From positions 7,492-71,491 of the forward strand of contig JBMNOU010000003.1 in the NCBI GenBank assembly GCA_050943215.1: 64,000 bases of DNA, in the 5' to 3' direction. Both the position numbers and the translations under genes were made by a program. The notes below the pieces were generated by a model. The model was given only the letters and a program-made list of their open reading frames with translations, ran no database searches and had not been told where the DNA came from. This document shows positions 8,181 through 17,199 of the stretch, in pieces (the stretch's first letter is position 1; each line of letters starts with the position of its first letter). The stretch is from JBMNOU01 sp050943215 (lineage in GTDB: Bacteria > Bacillota > Clostridia > Christensenellales > SZUA-584).

Positions 8181-8576
8181 TTATTTTTTATTTATTGATT
8201 TGCAATTTTCGCAAATACCGTAAAAAGTAACCGAACACCCTTCAATCTGATGAGGGGTGTTTCTTGCACAGCCGTTTAGGTTGTATTCAAGATCGTCTGC
8301 ATCCATGTCATAAACCCGCTCACAATTGCTGCAATAAAAATGCGTATGCATAGTTGTATTCGCATCATATCTGTCAAAAGTGCTGCAAGAGAGCCGCTGT
8401 AAGAGCCCCTGCTCTTCAAGAATTCCAAGATTCCTATATACCGTACTTATGCTGAGGTTAGGAAATTGCGGCTTCATCTTTTCGTATAGCCAAATAGCAT
8501 TTGGATGGGATGTTGTCCCTTTAAGCAATTCCAGCATATATTTTCTCTGTTTTGTATTTCTTTGTGGTCTTTTCAT
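8181..8576 (-). CDS. perR: Fur-family regulator, PerR-like
   Basis: Metal-dependent, peroxide-sensing DNA-binding repressor. The N-terminal winged helix has the family signature (HPNAIWLYEKM...LSISTVYRNLGILEEQGLL), followed by a dimerisation/metal domain with MHTHFYCSNC and CENC forming the structural Zn(Cys)4 site. The 131-residue length is typical. First gene of an operon with superoxide reductase and rubrerythrin, which argues for PerR rather than Fur or Zur. A matching operator candidate overlaps its own start region (8596-8610), suggesting autoregulation. Confidence 0.88.
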   Translation of the reverse strand: MKRPQRNTKQRKYMLELLKGTTSHPNAIWLYEKMKPQFPNLSISTVYRNLGILEEQGLLQRLSCSTFDRYDANTTMHTHFYCSNCERVYDMDADDLEYNLNGCARNTPHQIEGCSVTFYGICENCKSINKK

Positions 8577-8595
8577 TTTTACACCGCAAGCCTAT

Positions 8596-8641
8596 TAGGA
8601 ATCATTATTATTAAGATAACATCTAGGTGCTATGTTGTCAA
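8596..8641 (-). promoter_or_regulatory. perR operon promoter with PerR box
   Basis: On the minus strand TTGACA (8641-8636) and TATCTT (8618-8613) are 17 bp apart. A PerR-like 15-mer (8610-8596; 11 of 14 matches) lies immediately downstream of the -10, where it would block initiation. It shares the 12-mer ATAATAATGATT with the element upstream of cdaA. Confidence 0.55.
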
Positions 8642-8709
8642 TATTATTTCAAAATATTTGAATATCTATTTCGGAACATCTTTAGTATAATAAAACAAAA
8701 AAGGAGAAA

Positions 8710-10701
8710 ATGATGAGAGCCGGTAAACTTTTTTTGGTGGTGATTATTTCTTTTGTGATGGCGATGCCTCTTTTCGGCTGTAGTCAGGATCTGGCGCAGA
8801 ACAGCGGCGCACATTTTTTTGAAACGGATTATCAAGGCTGGGCATGGGAAAAAAACACACCTCAGCCATCCGAATCCGGCTCTCAGGAATCTGAGAATTG
8901 GACAATTATGATCTACATGATAGGGTCAGATCTTGAGAGTAAAGGCGGCGAAGCAACTGCTAACCTTGAGAGCATCTTAAGTGTGGCTTTGCCTGAAAGT
9001 GTCCGGATTATACTATACACAGGCGGTACCATCAGCTGGCAGAACGATCTGATTGATCCGAGCAATAATCAGATATGGAGCGTAAAAGAGGGATCGCTCG
9101 TGCTGCTTGAGAATCTAAAATCGAAGAACATGGGCGAGAGCGGCACGCTGATTGAATTTATTGATTATGCTCAGACGAACTACCCCGCAGATAAAAAAGC
9201 GCTTCTCTTTTGGGACCATGGCGCGGGAAGCATACATGGGTTTGGGGCCGATGAGCTTTTTGAATATGACGGGCTTTGGCTGTCAGAATTATCTCAGGCT
9301 CTGGGCGAGAGCTTTGATGGGCATGCATTTGAATTGATCGGTTTTGACGCTTGCCTAATGGCAAGCATTGAGACGGCGAGCGTACTCGAACCATATGCAA
9401 AGTATATGGTGGCTTCGGAAGAGGTCGAGCCGGGGGGCGGCTGGGGCTATGAGTATTTTTTCGGTCAGCTCGCGGAAAACCCCGGGATGTCCGGACGAGA
9501 ACTGGGTATTGCAATAACAGATGGATATTATAATAAATATGCCGGGACCACTACGGAAGATATCATTACATGCTCTGTAATAGACCTGTCTAAAATACCA
9601 GCACTTGAAGAAATGCTAGGGACATTCTCGGCCAGTTTAAGCGGAAGCATTGTACAGCGCGAATCGATGTCGATGCTTGCAAAAGTGAGGCAAAATGTAG
9701 AAAGCTATGGAGAAGAACCGGGTACCGTTTCCTTCGATATGATTGATCTATATGGTTTTATCTCTCTTCAAAAAGGCGCCGACCAGATGCTTTTGCAAAG
9801 CCTGCTAGATGCAATACGGGGTACGGTCGTCTACGAGGTGAGCGGCGCTCAGAGGTTGTATTCTTACGGACTATCAATATATTTTCCGTTTGCAGCAAAA
9901 GAATATTTTGATTACAGCTTTGGTATTTATAATGATATAGATTTTTGTCCTAAATATAAGGAGTTTGCTTTTGACTTTGCATCTAGGCTTACGGACCAGT
10001 CGTATTTAAATGCTGTACCCGAATATCCGGATACGTTAATTGAGGAAAGTATGGAACTGAATGATCCGGAAGAAGATTACAGCGAAATAGGTTCCTATTA
10101 TGTAAAGCTGACTGATGAAGAGATGGAATATATGTCCTACGTTTATTGTGTGCTTGGAATATACCTCGATGACGGTACGCTGATCGATCTTGGGTATGAC
10201 AGCGACCTTACAATAGACTACAGCGACAATACGATACACGATAATTTCGGTGGATGGTGGACGGGGCTTAACGATCAGCCTGTCGCTGTTTATGTTATGG
10301 GGGAAACGGATGAGTATGTGATTTACAATATACCTGTGCTGTATAATGGAGAGAAGGCGGTTGTCAAAGGGGCATGGATATGGGACAGTACTTATGAAGA
10401 AGGCGGATATTTTACGTATAACGGCATATTTTATTCGACTAACGAATATTCCATACCTAATACGAAACTATCGATAGACCTTCAGATAGGGGATGCAATC
10501 ACGCCGATATATACCACGCTTTACTCTCAGGACGGCTTTGATGGATATTATGAGGGCAATACGTTTTATGTTGACGAAAACGGGCTATATCTCGGGCTTA
10601 TCTCGCTACCGAATGGTTTTTACCAATACGGGTTTATGTTTATTGACTGTTATGGCAATACGCATTATTCAGACTTCATTGATTTAGAGCTATATGAATA
10701 A
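8710..10701 (+). CDS. Clostripain-family (C11) cysteine protease lipoprotein
   Basis: Exported protease of clan CD. A lipoprotein signal peptide ends in LFGC with Cys24 as the lipidation site. The catalytic domain starts near residue 62 (WTIMIYMIGSDLES), with catalytic His170 in FWDHGAG and Cys215 in GFDACLMAS. The C-terminal 250 residues are acidic, Tyr/Asp-rich and of unknown role. At 663 residues it is long for a bare C11 domain. Two adjacent ATG codons (8710 and 8713) follow an AAGGAG site; either could be used. A TATAAT at 8686-8691 is the only promoter element seen. Substrate unknown. Confidence 0.85.
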   Translation: MMRAGKLFLVVIISFVMAMPLFGCSQDLAQNSGAHFFETDYQGWAWEKNTPQPSESGSQESENWTIMIYMIGSDLESKGGEATANLESILSVALPESVRIILYTGGTISWQNDLIDPSNNQIWSVKEGSLVLLENLKSKNMGESGTLIEFIDYAQTNYPADKKALLFWDHGAGSIHGFGADELFEYDGLWLSELSQALGESFDGHAFELIGFDACLMASIETASVLEPYAKYMVASEEVEPGGGWGYEYFFGQLAENPGMSGRELGIAITDGYYNKYAGTTTEDIITCSVIDLSKIPALEEMLGTFSASLSGSIVQRESMSMLAKVRQNVESYGEEPGTVSFDMIDLYGFISLQKGADQMLLQSLLDAIRGTVVYEVSGAQRLYSYGLSIYFPFAAKEYFDYSFGIYNDIDFCPKYKEFAFDFASRLTDQSYLNAVPEYPDTLIEESMELNDPEEDYSEIGSYYVKLTDEEMEYMSYVYCVLGIYLDDGTLIDLGYDSDLTIDYSDNTIHDNFGGWWTGLNDQPVAVYVMGETDEYVIYNIPVLYNGEKAVVKGAWIWDSTYEEGGYFTYNGIFYSTNEYSIPNTKLSIDLQIGDAITPIYTTLYSQDGFDGYYEGNTFYVDENGLYLGLISLPNGFYQYGFMFIDCYGNTHYSDFIDLELYE

Positions 10702-10706
10702 ACGAG

Positions 10707-10748
10707 AAAGGCTGCATTGCTTTTATACTATGCAACCTTTACTTTTCT
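10707..10748 (+). terminator. Hairpin after the clostripain-like gene
   Basis: Arms AAAGGCTGCAT (10707-10717) and ATGCAACCTTT (10730-10740) pair with one mismatch, followed by ACTTTT. It may also serve the convergent gene ending at 10776. Confidence 0.6.
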
Positions 10749-10775
10749 CGGGAAATCCGGCGTTTGCGAAAAAAC

Positions 10776-11273
10776 TTAAGTCCTTTTTCTCGTTTTGTTC
10801 GCTAATATTTCGGAATAGATGATCGCTTTGACATATTCGTTTTGATTTTCAAGAAATTTGATGCCGTCGGCTCTAGCTGCCGGTCGGCTGTCATATGTAT
10901 CGCTCTCTGAGTCGGTGCGCATGATCGGTTCTGTTTGGTAGCCGACGCGTTCAAAAGATGAGTAGCTTTCATCAATGTTAACGGGAGAACTTTGCAAGTG
11001 TGTATCTGTATTATAATGGTCTATTCTCCTAGCTGAAGAAGTATCTTCAAAACTTGGGTTGCCGGAATCGGGACCCTGATTTGACCATGTTTGTTCCGAT
11101 TCATCAAAATCGTTCACCAGCATAAACGCTTTTTGGATATCGCTAAGCGCCGCGGAACGCGGATATTCTGAACCGTCTTCGCCGTATGGTTTCTCAGGCG
11201 CTTTCTTTTTGGTTAGAGATATGATTATGCCAATAATCACGATAATAATAATGATAAGACCAATGCCTTCCAT
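10776..11273 (-). CDS. Unrecognised single-pass membrane protein, last gene of the nfeD-floA operon
   Basis: I do not recognise a family. Residues 4-20 are a run of Ile/Val/Gly forming one transmembrane helix, followed by KKK, so the remaining 145 residues should be cytoplasmic. That part is acidic, Ser/Asp/Thr-rich, low in hydrophobics and probably disordered until a short helix near the C-terminus (KFLENQNEYVKAII). It starts 10 bp after floA on the same strand, so it is probably co-transcribed and may be a lipid-microdomain partner of the flotillin; that is inference only. Confidence 0.6.
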   Translation of the reverse strand: MEGIGLIIIIIVIIGIIISLTKKKAPEKPYGEDGSEYPRSAALSDIQKAFMLVNDFDESEQTWSNQGPDSGNPSFEDTSSARRIDHYNTDTHLQSSPVNIDESYSSFERVGYQTEPIMRTDSESDTYDSRPAARADGIKFLENQNEYVKAIIYSEILANKTRKRT

Positions 11274-11283
11274 AATCTATCGC

Positions 11284-12276
11284 CTATTCCTGCACAATGC
11301 TTTTATCGTCTTTGGGATCTGCCGCGTTTGAAATGGCATCCCGCATACTGGTATCAGCCATGACATTTTTCATATTGTAATAATCCATGATCCCAAGATT
11401 GCCTTCTCTGAAAGCGGTCGCCATTGCTCTTGGAATTTCCGCTTCGGCTTCTACGACTTTGGCGCGCATTTCCTGCACGGCGGCCTTCATTTCCTGTTCT
11501 CTGGCGACAGCCATCGCTCTTCTTTCTTCGGCTTTTGCCTGAGCGATTCTCTTATCCGCCAGAGCCTGGTCGATCTGAAGCTGAGCACCGATATTTCTTC
11601 CGACGTCGACATCGGCGATATCGATGGAAAGGATCTCAAATGCGGTCCCGGCATCGAGTCCTTTGGCAAGAACAGTCTTTGAAATCAGATCCGGGGTTTC
11701 GAGCACCTGTTTATGTGTCAAGGCCGAACCGACCGTCGTGACGATACCCTCCCCGACGCGCGCAATAATTGTTTCCTCGCCAGCGCCGCCTACCAACCTG
11801 TCGATATTTGCCCGTACTGTGACTCTCGCCTTGGCACGAAGTTCAATACCGTCCTTCGCGATGGCAGCGACAACAGGTGTTTCAATGACCTTGGGATTTA
11901 CGCTCATCTTGACCGCTGTCAGAACGTCTCGCCCTGCAAGATCAATCGCGGTTGAGCGCTTAAAATCAAGCGGGATATCCGCTTTTTGGGCAGCAATCAA
12001 CGAGTCGACGACCCTGTCTACATTGCCACCCGCGAGATAATGCTGTTCAAGCATATCGGTTGACAAATTGATGCCAGCTTTGATTGATTTGATAAGCGGA
12101 TTGGCAATCTTTGCTGGGGGTATCTTCCTTAGCCTCATACCAACCAGTGAAATGATTTTAAGTTTTACACCCGAAGCTCTTGCCGCTATCCAAAGCCGGA
12201 CAGGGACAAAACTAAAGAAGAAAACAACAACGATAAAAGCTGCCGCAATAATGATAACAAGTAGCCATGGTTCCAT
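11284..12276 (-). CDS. floA: Flotillin-like protein FloA
   Basis: SPFH-type scaffold of functional membrane microdomains. One N-terminal hydrophobic hairpin/helix (about residues 4-24), then the SPFH-like domain (LKIISLVGMRLRKIPP...), and an Ala/Glu/Arg-rich coiled coil (about 235-290, RIAQAKAEERRAMAVAREQEMKA split over heptads). Length of 330 residues matches the FloA/YqfA family. Located downstream of nfeD, the conserved partner, with a small zinc-ribbon gene between them. Confidence 0.95.
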   Translation of the reverse strand: MEPWLLVIIIAAAFIVVVFFFSFVPVRLWIAARASGVKLKIISLVGMRLRKIPPAKIANPLIKSIKAGINLSTDMLEQHYLAGGNVDRVVDSLIAAQKADIPLDFKRSTAIDLAGRDVLTAVKMSVNPKVIETPVVAAIAKDGIELRAKARVTVRANIDRLVGGAGEETIIARVGEGIVTTVGSALTHKQVLETPDLISKTVLAKGLDAGTAFEILSIDIADVDVGRNIGAQLQIDQALADKRIAQAKAEERRAMAVAREQEMKAAVQEMRAKVVEAEAEIPRAMATAFREGNLGIMDYYNMKNVMADTSMRDAISNAADPKDDKSIVQE

Positions 12277-12330
12277 AACTCATTCTCCTTTAAAATTATT
12301 ATATTTTACGCACACGGTCCATATACTGGG

Positions 12331-12537
12331 CTAATTGGCGATGAGGTAATACACATAATAAAGAAGCATGATAAAAACAATAAAACCGGCTGTGCAGGCG
12401 CACATCGTAACAAGCTTTTTATAATCAGACTTGACGGATTTTTTCGAATCCGTTTTTTCTAACAACTTCGCTTCGCATTTTTTACAAAACTCCGCTTTAT
12501 CCGAATATTCTATTCTACATACCGGGCAGTATTTCAT
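12331..12537 (-). CDS. Small zinc-ribbon protein with C-terminal membrane helix
   Basis: A 68-residue protein with a CPVC...CKKC zinc ribbon at residues 4-21, a Lys/Ser-rich linker and one transmembrane helix (about 44-66). It starts one base after the nfeD stop, so it is translated with nfeD and precedes floA. Function unknown; zinc ribbon plus tail anchor suggests a small membrane adaptor. Confidence 0.7.
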   Translation of the reverse strand: MKYCPVCRIEYSDKAEFCKKCEAKLLEKTDSKKSVKSDYKKLVTMCACTAGFIVFIMLLYYVYYLIAN

Positions 12538-13038
12538 CTACGCCTCCGCCTTTTTTACTATTATACGTCGTCCGCTGACTTTTGAAACTTCAATTTTAGA
12601 ACCACTTTGTATGTATTCCCCATCCGTTACGACATCCGCTTTCTCGCCATCGATTTCAGCGATACCGGCCGGCCTAAGCGGTGTAAGGCTGACCCCTTTT
12701 TTACCAATGAAGCGCGAATAATCATCATTTGATACATAACCTTCGTTTTTTTCGGCGGCCGCTTTAAGGACCAAAGAAGAACGATATAAAATCCCTTTGC
12801 GCAAACTACGTCCCGCAATGATGGCGAGCAGCGCGATGATCGCTCCGATAATCAATACGAGGATAAGGGCTTCGGTTAGTGTTTTGGCCTGGAATATAAT
12901 GCATAGAATAAGCGCCAGAAGGCCAAGGCCGCCAAAGATTCCAAATCCGGGAATAAACAGTTCTATCAACAAAAGAACCATTCCAACAGAAAACAGTACG
13001 ATTGAAACGGTGCTGATCGTTTCAAATAATCCGACCAT
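12538..13038 (-). CDS. nfeD: NfeD-family membrane protein (short form)
   Basis: Short NfeD proteins accompany flotillins and are thought to help organise membrane microdomains. Two to three hydrophobic segments (about residues 10-30, 35-50 and 56-75, with the family-like LFIPGFGIFGGLG) are followed by a soluble C-terminal OB-fold domain (about 105-162, GKKGVSLTPLRPAGIAEIDG). No protease domain, as expected for the short class. First gene of the operon nfeD-zinc ribbon-floA-membrane protein. An RBS GGAGG precedes the start. Confidence 0.9.
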   Translation of the reverse strand: MVGLFETISTVSIVLFSVGMVLLLIELFIPGFGIFGGLGLLALILCIIFQAKTLTEALILVLIIGAIIALLAIIAGRSLRKGILYRSSLVLKAAAEKNEGYVSNDDYSRFIGKKGVSLTPLRPAGIAEIDGEKADVVTDGEYIQSGSKIEVSKVSGRRIIVKKAEA

Positions 13039-13086
13039 ATTCCCCCTCCAAAAAGCAGCTTGATTAGCTGAAATCCTTCTATTATT

Positions 13087-13116
13087 AGTATATCATAACA
13101 ACTATCAATATGCCAA
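13087..13116 (-). promoter_or_regulatory. Promoter of the nfeD-floA operon
   Basis: On the minus strand TTGGCA (13116-13111) and TATACT (13092-13087), 18-bp spacer. Confidence 0.5.
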
Positions 13117-13183
13117 AAACTTATTGCAAATAATAATGGCAAAGGGTACATCTATTGTTAGATTTGACCCGGCGCTTCAGAGC

Positions 13184-13213
13184 TTGACAATAAACAAAAA
13201 ATACAATTAAAAT
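13184..13213 (+). promoter_or_regulatory. Promoter of the P-type ATPase gene
   Basis: TTGACA at 13184-13189 and TAAAAT at 13208-13213, 18-bp spacer, 55 bp before the ATG. Confidence 0.5.
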
Positions 13214-13267
13214 GAGCATAATATCAAATAAAAGTTAGATATTACTGTTTGGGAATTGGAGAACCGT

Positions 13268-15895
13268 ATGCAAAAACCGATCGTTCCCCATACAATGAAA
13301 AAAGGAGAGATATATCAAACATTTTCAACAAGCCATTTGGGTCTATCGGTACTGACAGCAGCACAAAGGCTTAAAACGTATGGAGAGAATGTTTTAGAGG
13401 AGGGACACAAAAAAACAATTGTGTCTATTATGCTCGGCCAATTCAAAAACCTGATGATCATCGTACTACTGGCTGCTGCTTTGATCAGCGTGTTTCTAGG
13501 TCAGGTATCCGATTCAGCTATTATTTTTGCGGTCGTACTTTTAAACGCTATAATGGGAACCGTTCAGGAGAGCAAAGCGGAAGCTGCACTTGTTGCCTTA
13601 AAAAAGATGTCTGCACCGAATGTCAATGTGATTAGGGATGAAAAGACAATCATCGTTAAAGCGTCGAGTCTGGTCCCAGGAGATGCTGTCGTTCTGGCGG
13701 CGGGAGATTACGTTCCGGCTGACCTGCGGCTTGTTTCCGTAGCTTCGCTGAAAATTGAGGAAGCTGCGCTTACCGGCGAGTCGGTACCGGTGGAAAAAAA
13801 TGCGGATGCCGTATTGCCTGAAGATACGCCGATTGCAGAGAGAATTAATATGGCTTATTCCGGAACTAGCGTGACTTATGGCAGGGGACTGGGCGTCGTA
13901 TGCGAAACTGGGATGCACACCGAAATCGGCAAAATAGCAGGTGCGTTAAAAGCGGCTAAAGAGAATGAAACGCCATTGCAAAAACGCATGAATGCGCTCT
14001 CGAAGCTATTATCCATAGCGGTTATTATCATCGCGGCTATTATTTTTGTCATTGGCTTAATGACAGGCAGGCCTGCCGCAGATATGTTTCTGGTTGCAGT
14101 CAGCATAGCAGTTGCTGCGATACCCGAAGGGCTTGCAACTGTTGTAACGCTTCAGATGACAATGGGGGTACAAAAAATGTCATGCAGCGGTGCTATCATA
14201 CGCAAGCTTCCTGCTGTCGAGACCCTTGGGTGTACCAATGTCATATGTTCCGACAAGACGGGTACACTAACGCAAAATAAAATGCGTGTGCTCAATGTTT
14301 ATTATTGCGACAATGAATTTGATGCGGAGAATCTTAGCCGGAGTGATGAGCTTTCCCTGCTGGATAAGACATTTATACTATGCAGCGACACAAAGGTTTA
14401 TTTTGAGGACGGCGAAGTTAAAATGATAGGGGACCCAACGGAAATAGCGCTGTATGCTTTTTCAGCGAACCGGCTGGATGCGGACAAGATCGGCAAAGAG
14501 CTTGAGCGCATACGTGAAATTCCGTTTGATTCAGAGCGCAAGCTGATGAGTACGATTAATGGCAGAAAGGATCTTTTTTTATTTGTCAAAGGCGCACCGG
14601 ATGCGCTGATAGACAGGTGCACGAGGATCTCGGTGAACGGAAAAGTTATTTTGCTTTCAGAAGAACGAAAAAACAGCCTTTACGCTGCTAACGAACGGTT
14701 TGCAAATAAAGCTTTAAGAGTGCTTGCCGCTGCGTATAAACCACTAAAAACCTTGCCAGAGTCACTTGAAGGAATAGAAAACGATCTTATCTTTCTCGGC
14801 CTAGCCGGAATGATGGACCCTCCTAGGGAGGAAGCCAAAGAAGCCATTCGAATTTGCAAAAATGCCGGTATCAAGCCGGTCATGATTACGGGAGACCACA
14901 AAACCACAGCTATTGCGGTTGCAAAAGAGCTGGGAATTTTGGAAGAAGGCGCAAGGGCGCTGACGGGCAAGGAGCTTGATGCAATCGATGAAGATGGTTT
15001 TGCCCATGACGTTGACAATATAAGCGTGTATGCAAGGGTCGCGCCGGAGCATAAGGTCCGCATTGTCAACGCACTGCGCAAAAAAGGCAATATCGTTGCG
15101 ATGACGGGCGATGGCGTCAATGATGCGCCCGCACTCAAGACTGCGGATATCGGCGTTGGTATGGGCATCACGGGCACGGAAGTTTCTAAAAATGCATCGG
15201 ACATGGTTTTAACGGATGATAACTTTGCGACGATCGTGAAGGCCGTGAAAGAAGGGCGCAGGATATATCGTAATATCAAGAAAGCAGTACAGTTCTTGCT
15301 TTCCACAAACCTTTCTGAAGTGCTGACGCTGTTTATTGGCACGATGCTGGGCGTCGCGGTGCTGCAGCCGGTTCAGATATTATGGATCAATCTTATTACG
15401 GATACATTTCCTGCACTCGCACTGGGCATGGAAGGTACGCCGGCAGATATCATGAATCGTAAACCGAGAGATGCCAATCAGAGCTTTTTTTCAAACGTTA
15501 TGGTATCTAACCTTGTATTTTTTGGATTCGTTATGAGCGCTTTGACACTAGGAATATTCTTTATATCGTTATCGCTATACGGTACCCCCGCTGTGGCAAC
15601 GACAATGGCATTTCTTACACTCGGCTTAACTCAACTTTTTCATGCCTATAATGTAAGGTCGTCGAATAATAACATTCTAGAAGGTTTTTTCAACAACAAA
15701 TGGATGCATCTGGCTTTTATATTATCTGCGCTGCTGCAGGTCATTGTTGTTTTGGTTACGCCCATTGGCGTATTGTTTAAGGCAACACCGCTGACGGGAG
15801 AGCAATGGATTTATGTATGCATTGCGGCATTTGCTATTGTACCCGTCAGTGAAATCATCAAGCTGTTAACAAAGGCTTTTGTTAAATTAAAATAA
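13268..15895 (+). CDS. P-type cation ATPase, calcium-transporting (P2) class
   Basis: ATP-driven cation exporter in the cytoplasmic membrane. Visible in order: N-terminal cation-ATPase domain, actuator motif TGES, the PEGL segment of the ion-binding helix 4 (VAAIPEGLATVVT), the phosphorylation loop CSDKTGTLTQNKM, nucleotide-binding KGAPD, the hinge TGDGVNDAPALK, and a C-terminal membrane domain with NLITDTFPALALG. These fit the SERCA/PMCA-like P2 group. The ATG at 13268 (875 residues) follows GGAG; the TTG four codons upstream overlaps that site. Ca2+ is most likely, Mn2+ or Na+ cannot be excluded. Confidence 0.92.
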   Translation: MQKPIVPHTMKKGEIYQTFSTSHLGLSVLTAAQRLKTYGENVLEEGHKKTIVSIMLGQFKNLMIIVLLAAALISVFLGQVSDSAIIFAVVLLNAIMGTVQESKAEAALVALKKMSAPNVNVIRDEKTIIVKASSLVPGDAVVLAAGDYVPADLRLVSVASLKIEEAALTGESVPVEKNADAVLPEDTPIAERINMAYSGTSVTYGRGLGVVCETGMHTEIGKIAGALKAAKENETPLQKRMNALSKLLSIAVIIIAAIIFVIGLMTGRPAADMFLVAVSIAVAAIPEGLATVVTLQMTMGVQKMSCSGAIIRKLPAVETLGCTNVICSDKTGTLTQNKMRVLNVYYCDNEFDAENLSRSDELSLLDKTFILCSDTKVYFEDGEVKMIGDPTEIALYAFSANRLDADKIGKELERIREIPFDSERKLMSTINGRKDLFLFVKGAPDALIDRCTRISVNGKVILLSEERKNSLYAANERFANKALRVLAAAYKPLKTLPESLEGIENDLIFLGLAGMMDPPREEAKEAIRICKNAGIKPVMITGDHKTTAIAVAKELGILEEGARALTGKELDAIDEDGFAHDVDNISVYARVAPEHKVRIVNALRKKGNIVAMTGDGVNDAPALKTADIGVGMGITGTEVSKNASDMVLTDDNFATIVKAVKEGRRIYRNIKKAVQFLLSTNLSEVLTLFIGTMLGVAVLQPVQILWINLITDTFPALALGMEGTPADIMNRKPRDANQSFFSNVMVSNLVFFGFVMSALTLGIFFISLSLYGTPAVATTMAFLTLGLTQLFHAYNVRSSNNNILEGFFNNKWMHLAFILSALLQVIVVLVTPIGVLFKATPLTGEQWIYVCIAAFAIVPVSEIIKLLTKAFVKLK

Positions 15896-15931
15896 TGACA
15901 TTACCTAGTTTTAGGGGATAAGGAGATATCA

Positions 15932-16723
15932 ATGATAGACTATCATATACATACTAACATCTCGGCAGACTGCCTGACCGATATGAGAAATATGGCTGAA
16001 GCGGCACTCCGGATGGGTTTAAAAGAGATCTGCTTTACTGAGCATCTTGACCTTGAATTTCCGGGAGATATTGATTTTAGCATCGATTTTGATAAGTATG
16101 ACAGAAAGCTTAATGAAATCAAGCAGGATTATCCGGATCTTAACATACGCAAAGGGATCGAGGTAGGACTCGATATGCAAACAAAAGAAAAACTATCTCA
16201 ATTATTGCCCGGGCTTTTTTTAGACTACGTTATCGGTTCGGTTCACATCGTGCTTGGGCATGATCCTTATGAAAAAGAGATCTGGGAAAAGTATGACCAG
16301 CAGCAGATATACTCAGCGTATTTGCGCGTATCGGTGGAATGTGCAAAAGCATGCGATTTTTATGATGTATTCGGTCATCTCGGTTATATTTCAAAGTTTT
16401 GCCCCCATTCCGATAAACTCTTGCGCTATTGCGATTATCAAGATGCCATCGATACCATTTTAAAAATACTTATACAAAAGGGCAAGGGTCTTGAAGTAAA
16501 TACAAACGGCCTTTATATGACGCCATCTACAATGCCTGAAACGCCTATCATTAGACGGTTTTTCGAGCTTGGAGGAGAGTTAATTACAATCGGATCAGAC
16601 GCTCACTACGAAACGGTAGTGGGATATTCCATAAAAGAAACATTGAAAACGCTTAAAAAGATCGGGTTTAAGTATGTTTGCGCGTTTGATAAACGGCAGC
16701 CAAGATTTATACCAATACCATAA
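15932..16723 (+). CDS. PHP-domain histidinol-phosphatase-like hydrolase (HisK type)
   Basis: Metal-dependent phosphoesterase of the PHP superfamily. The four PHP motifs are visible: DYHIHT at the N-terminus, FTEH, IGSVH and, near the end, GSDAH. The 263-residue length fits histidinol-phosphate phosphatase of the HisK/HisJ type. It starts 36 bp after the ATPase with an AAGGAGA site and may share its transcript. No histidine-biosynthesis genes are nearby, so the substrate is uncertain. Confidence 0.82.
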   Translation: MIDYHIHTNISADCLTDMRNMAEAALRMGLKEICFTEHLDLEFPGDIDFSIDFDKYDRKLNEIKQDYPDLNIRKGIEVGLDMQTKEKLSQLLPGLFLDYVIGSVHIVLGHDPYEKEIWEKYDQQQIYSAYLRVSVECAKACDFYDVFGHLGYISKFCPHSDKLLRYCDYQDAIDTILKILIQKGKGLEVNTNGLYMTPSTMPETPIIRRFFELGGELITIGSDAHYETVVGYSIKETLKTLKKIGFKYVCAFDKRQPRFIPIP

Positions 16724-17199
16724 ATACTCTCATTTTATTATATTAATAAAATGTTTAATTTTATAACAGCGACACAGTATTATAAGTACCGTGCCGCTGC
16801 CTTCAGCAGTAAAGATTTGTCGCCGCCATTAATGTTTCCTTATTAAGGATTGGCATCTTTTACGAGCCTTATCCTTATGGCCTCAAACATTTTACATTTA
16901 AAAATTGCCTTGCTTATTTAATTTTAATACTGTTGTACCGATTTTAAAAAATTCTTTTAAGGTACAATCAATTTATTGCATTACCTTGGCTATGACGACC
17001 ATTTCTTTACGTTAATATTTTGTCTAATTTAAAACAAAATTATATATACAATATTTGTCATGTTGTATATAGACCAAAATAAAACAAAGCTAAATCCAAA
17101 TGTAACGCCGGATTATCCATTATGAAATTGCTGAGGAAACAAGCAGTATAAACCAAAGGCAAAAAGGCTCTGTGTGATATATTTTGCGTTTCTAATGTA
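16724..17199. other. Intergenic region with inverted repeats, no gene seen
   Basis: About 480 bp with no credible coding frame. It holds an AT-only dyad just after the PHP gene (ATTTTATTA / TAATAAAAT, 16732-16752), an imperfect dyad CAGCGaCAC / GTGcCGCTG (16767-16799), and a perfect 9-bp inverted repeat TATATACAA / TTGTATATA with an 11-nt centre (17043-17071). The last could be an operator; its target is not obvious. Confidence 0.5.

Noticed and set aside
11230..11260. PerR-like word AATAATGAT near the start of the small membrane protein
   Set aside because: It encodes the poly-Ile helix and matches only about 10 of 14 positions, as expected by chance.
14680..15342. 220-codon open frame antisense to the P-type ATPase
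   Set aside because: Composition and position match a shadow frame of the ATPase; no homology pattern or start signal.
16860..17125. TTATCC-containing words as possible DnaA boxes (for example near 17114)
   Set aside because: Only partial matches to TTATCCACA and no cluster, so no origin is claimed.
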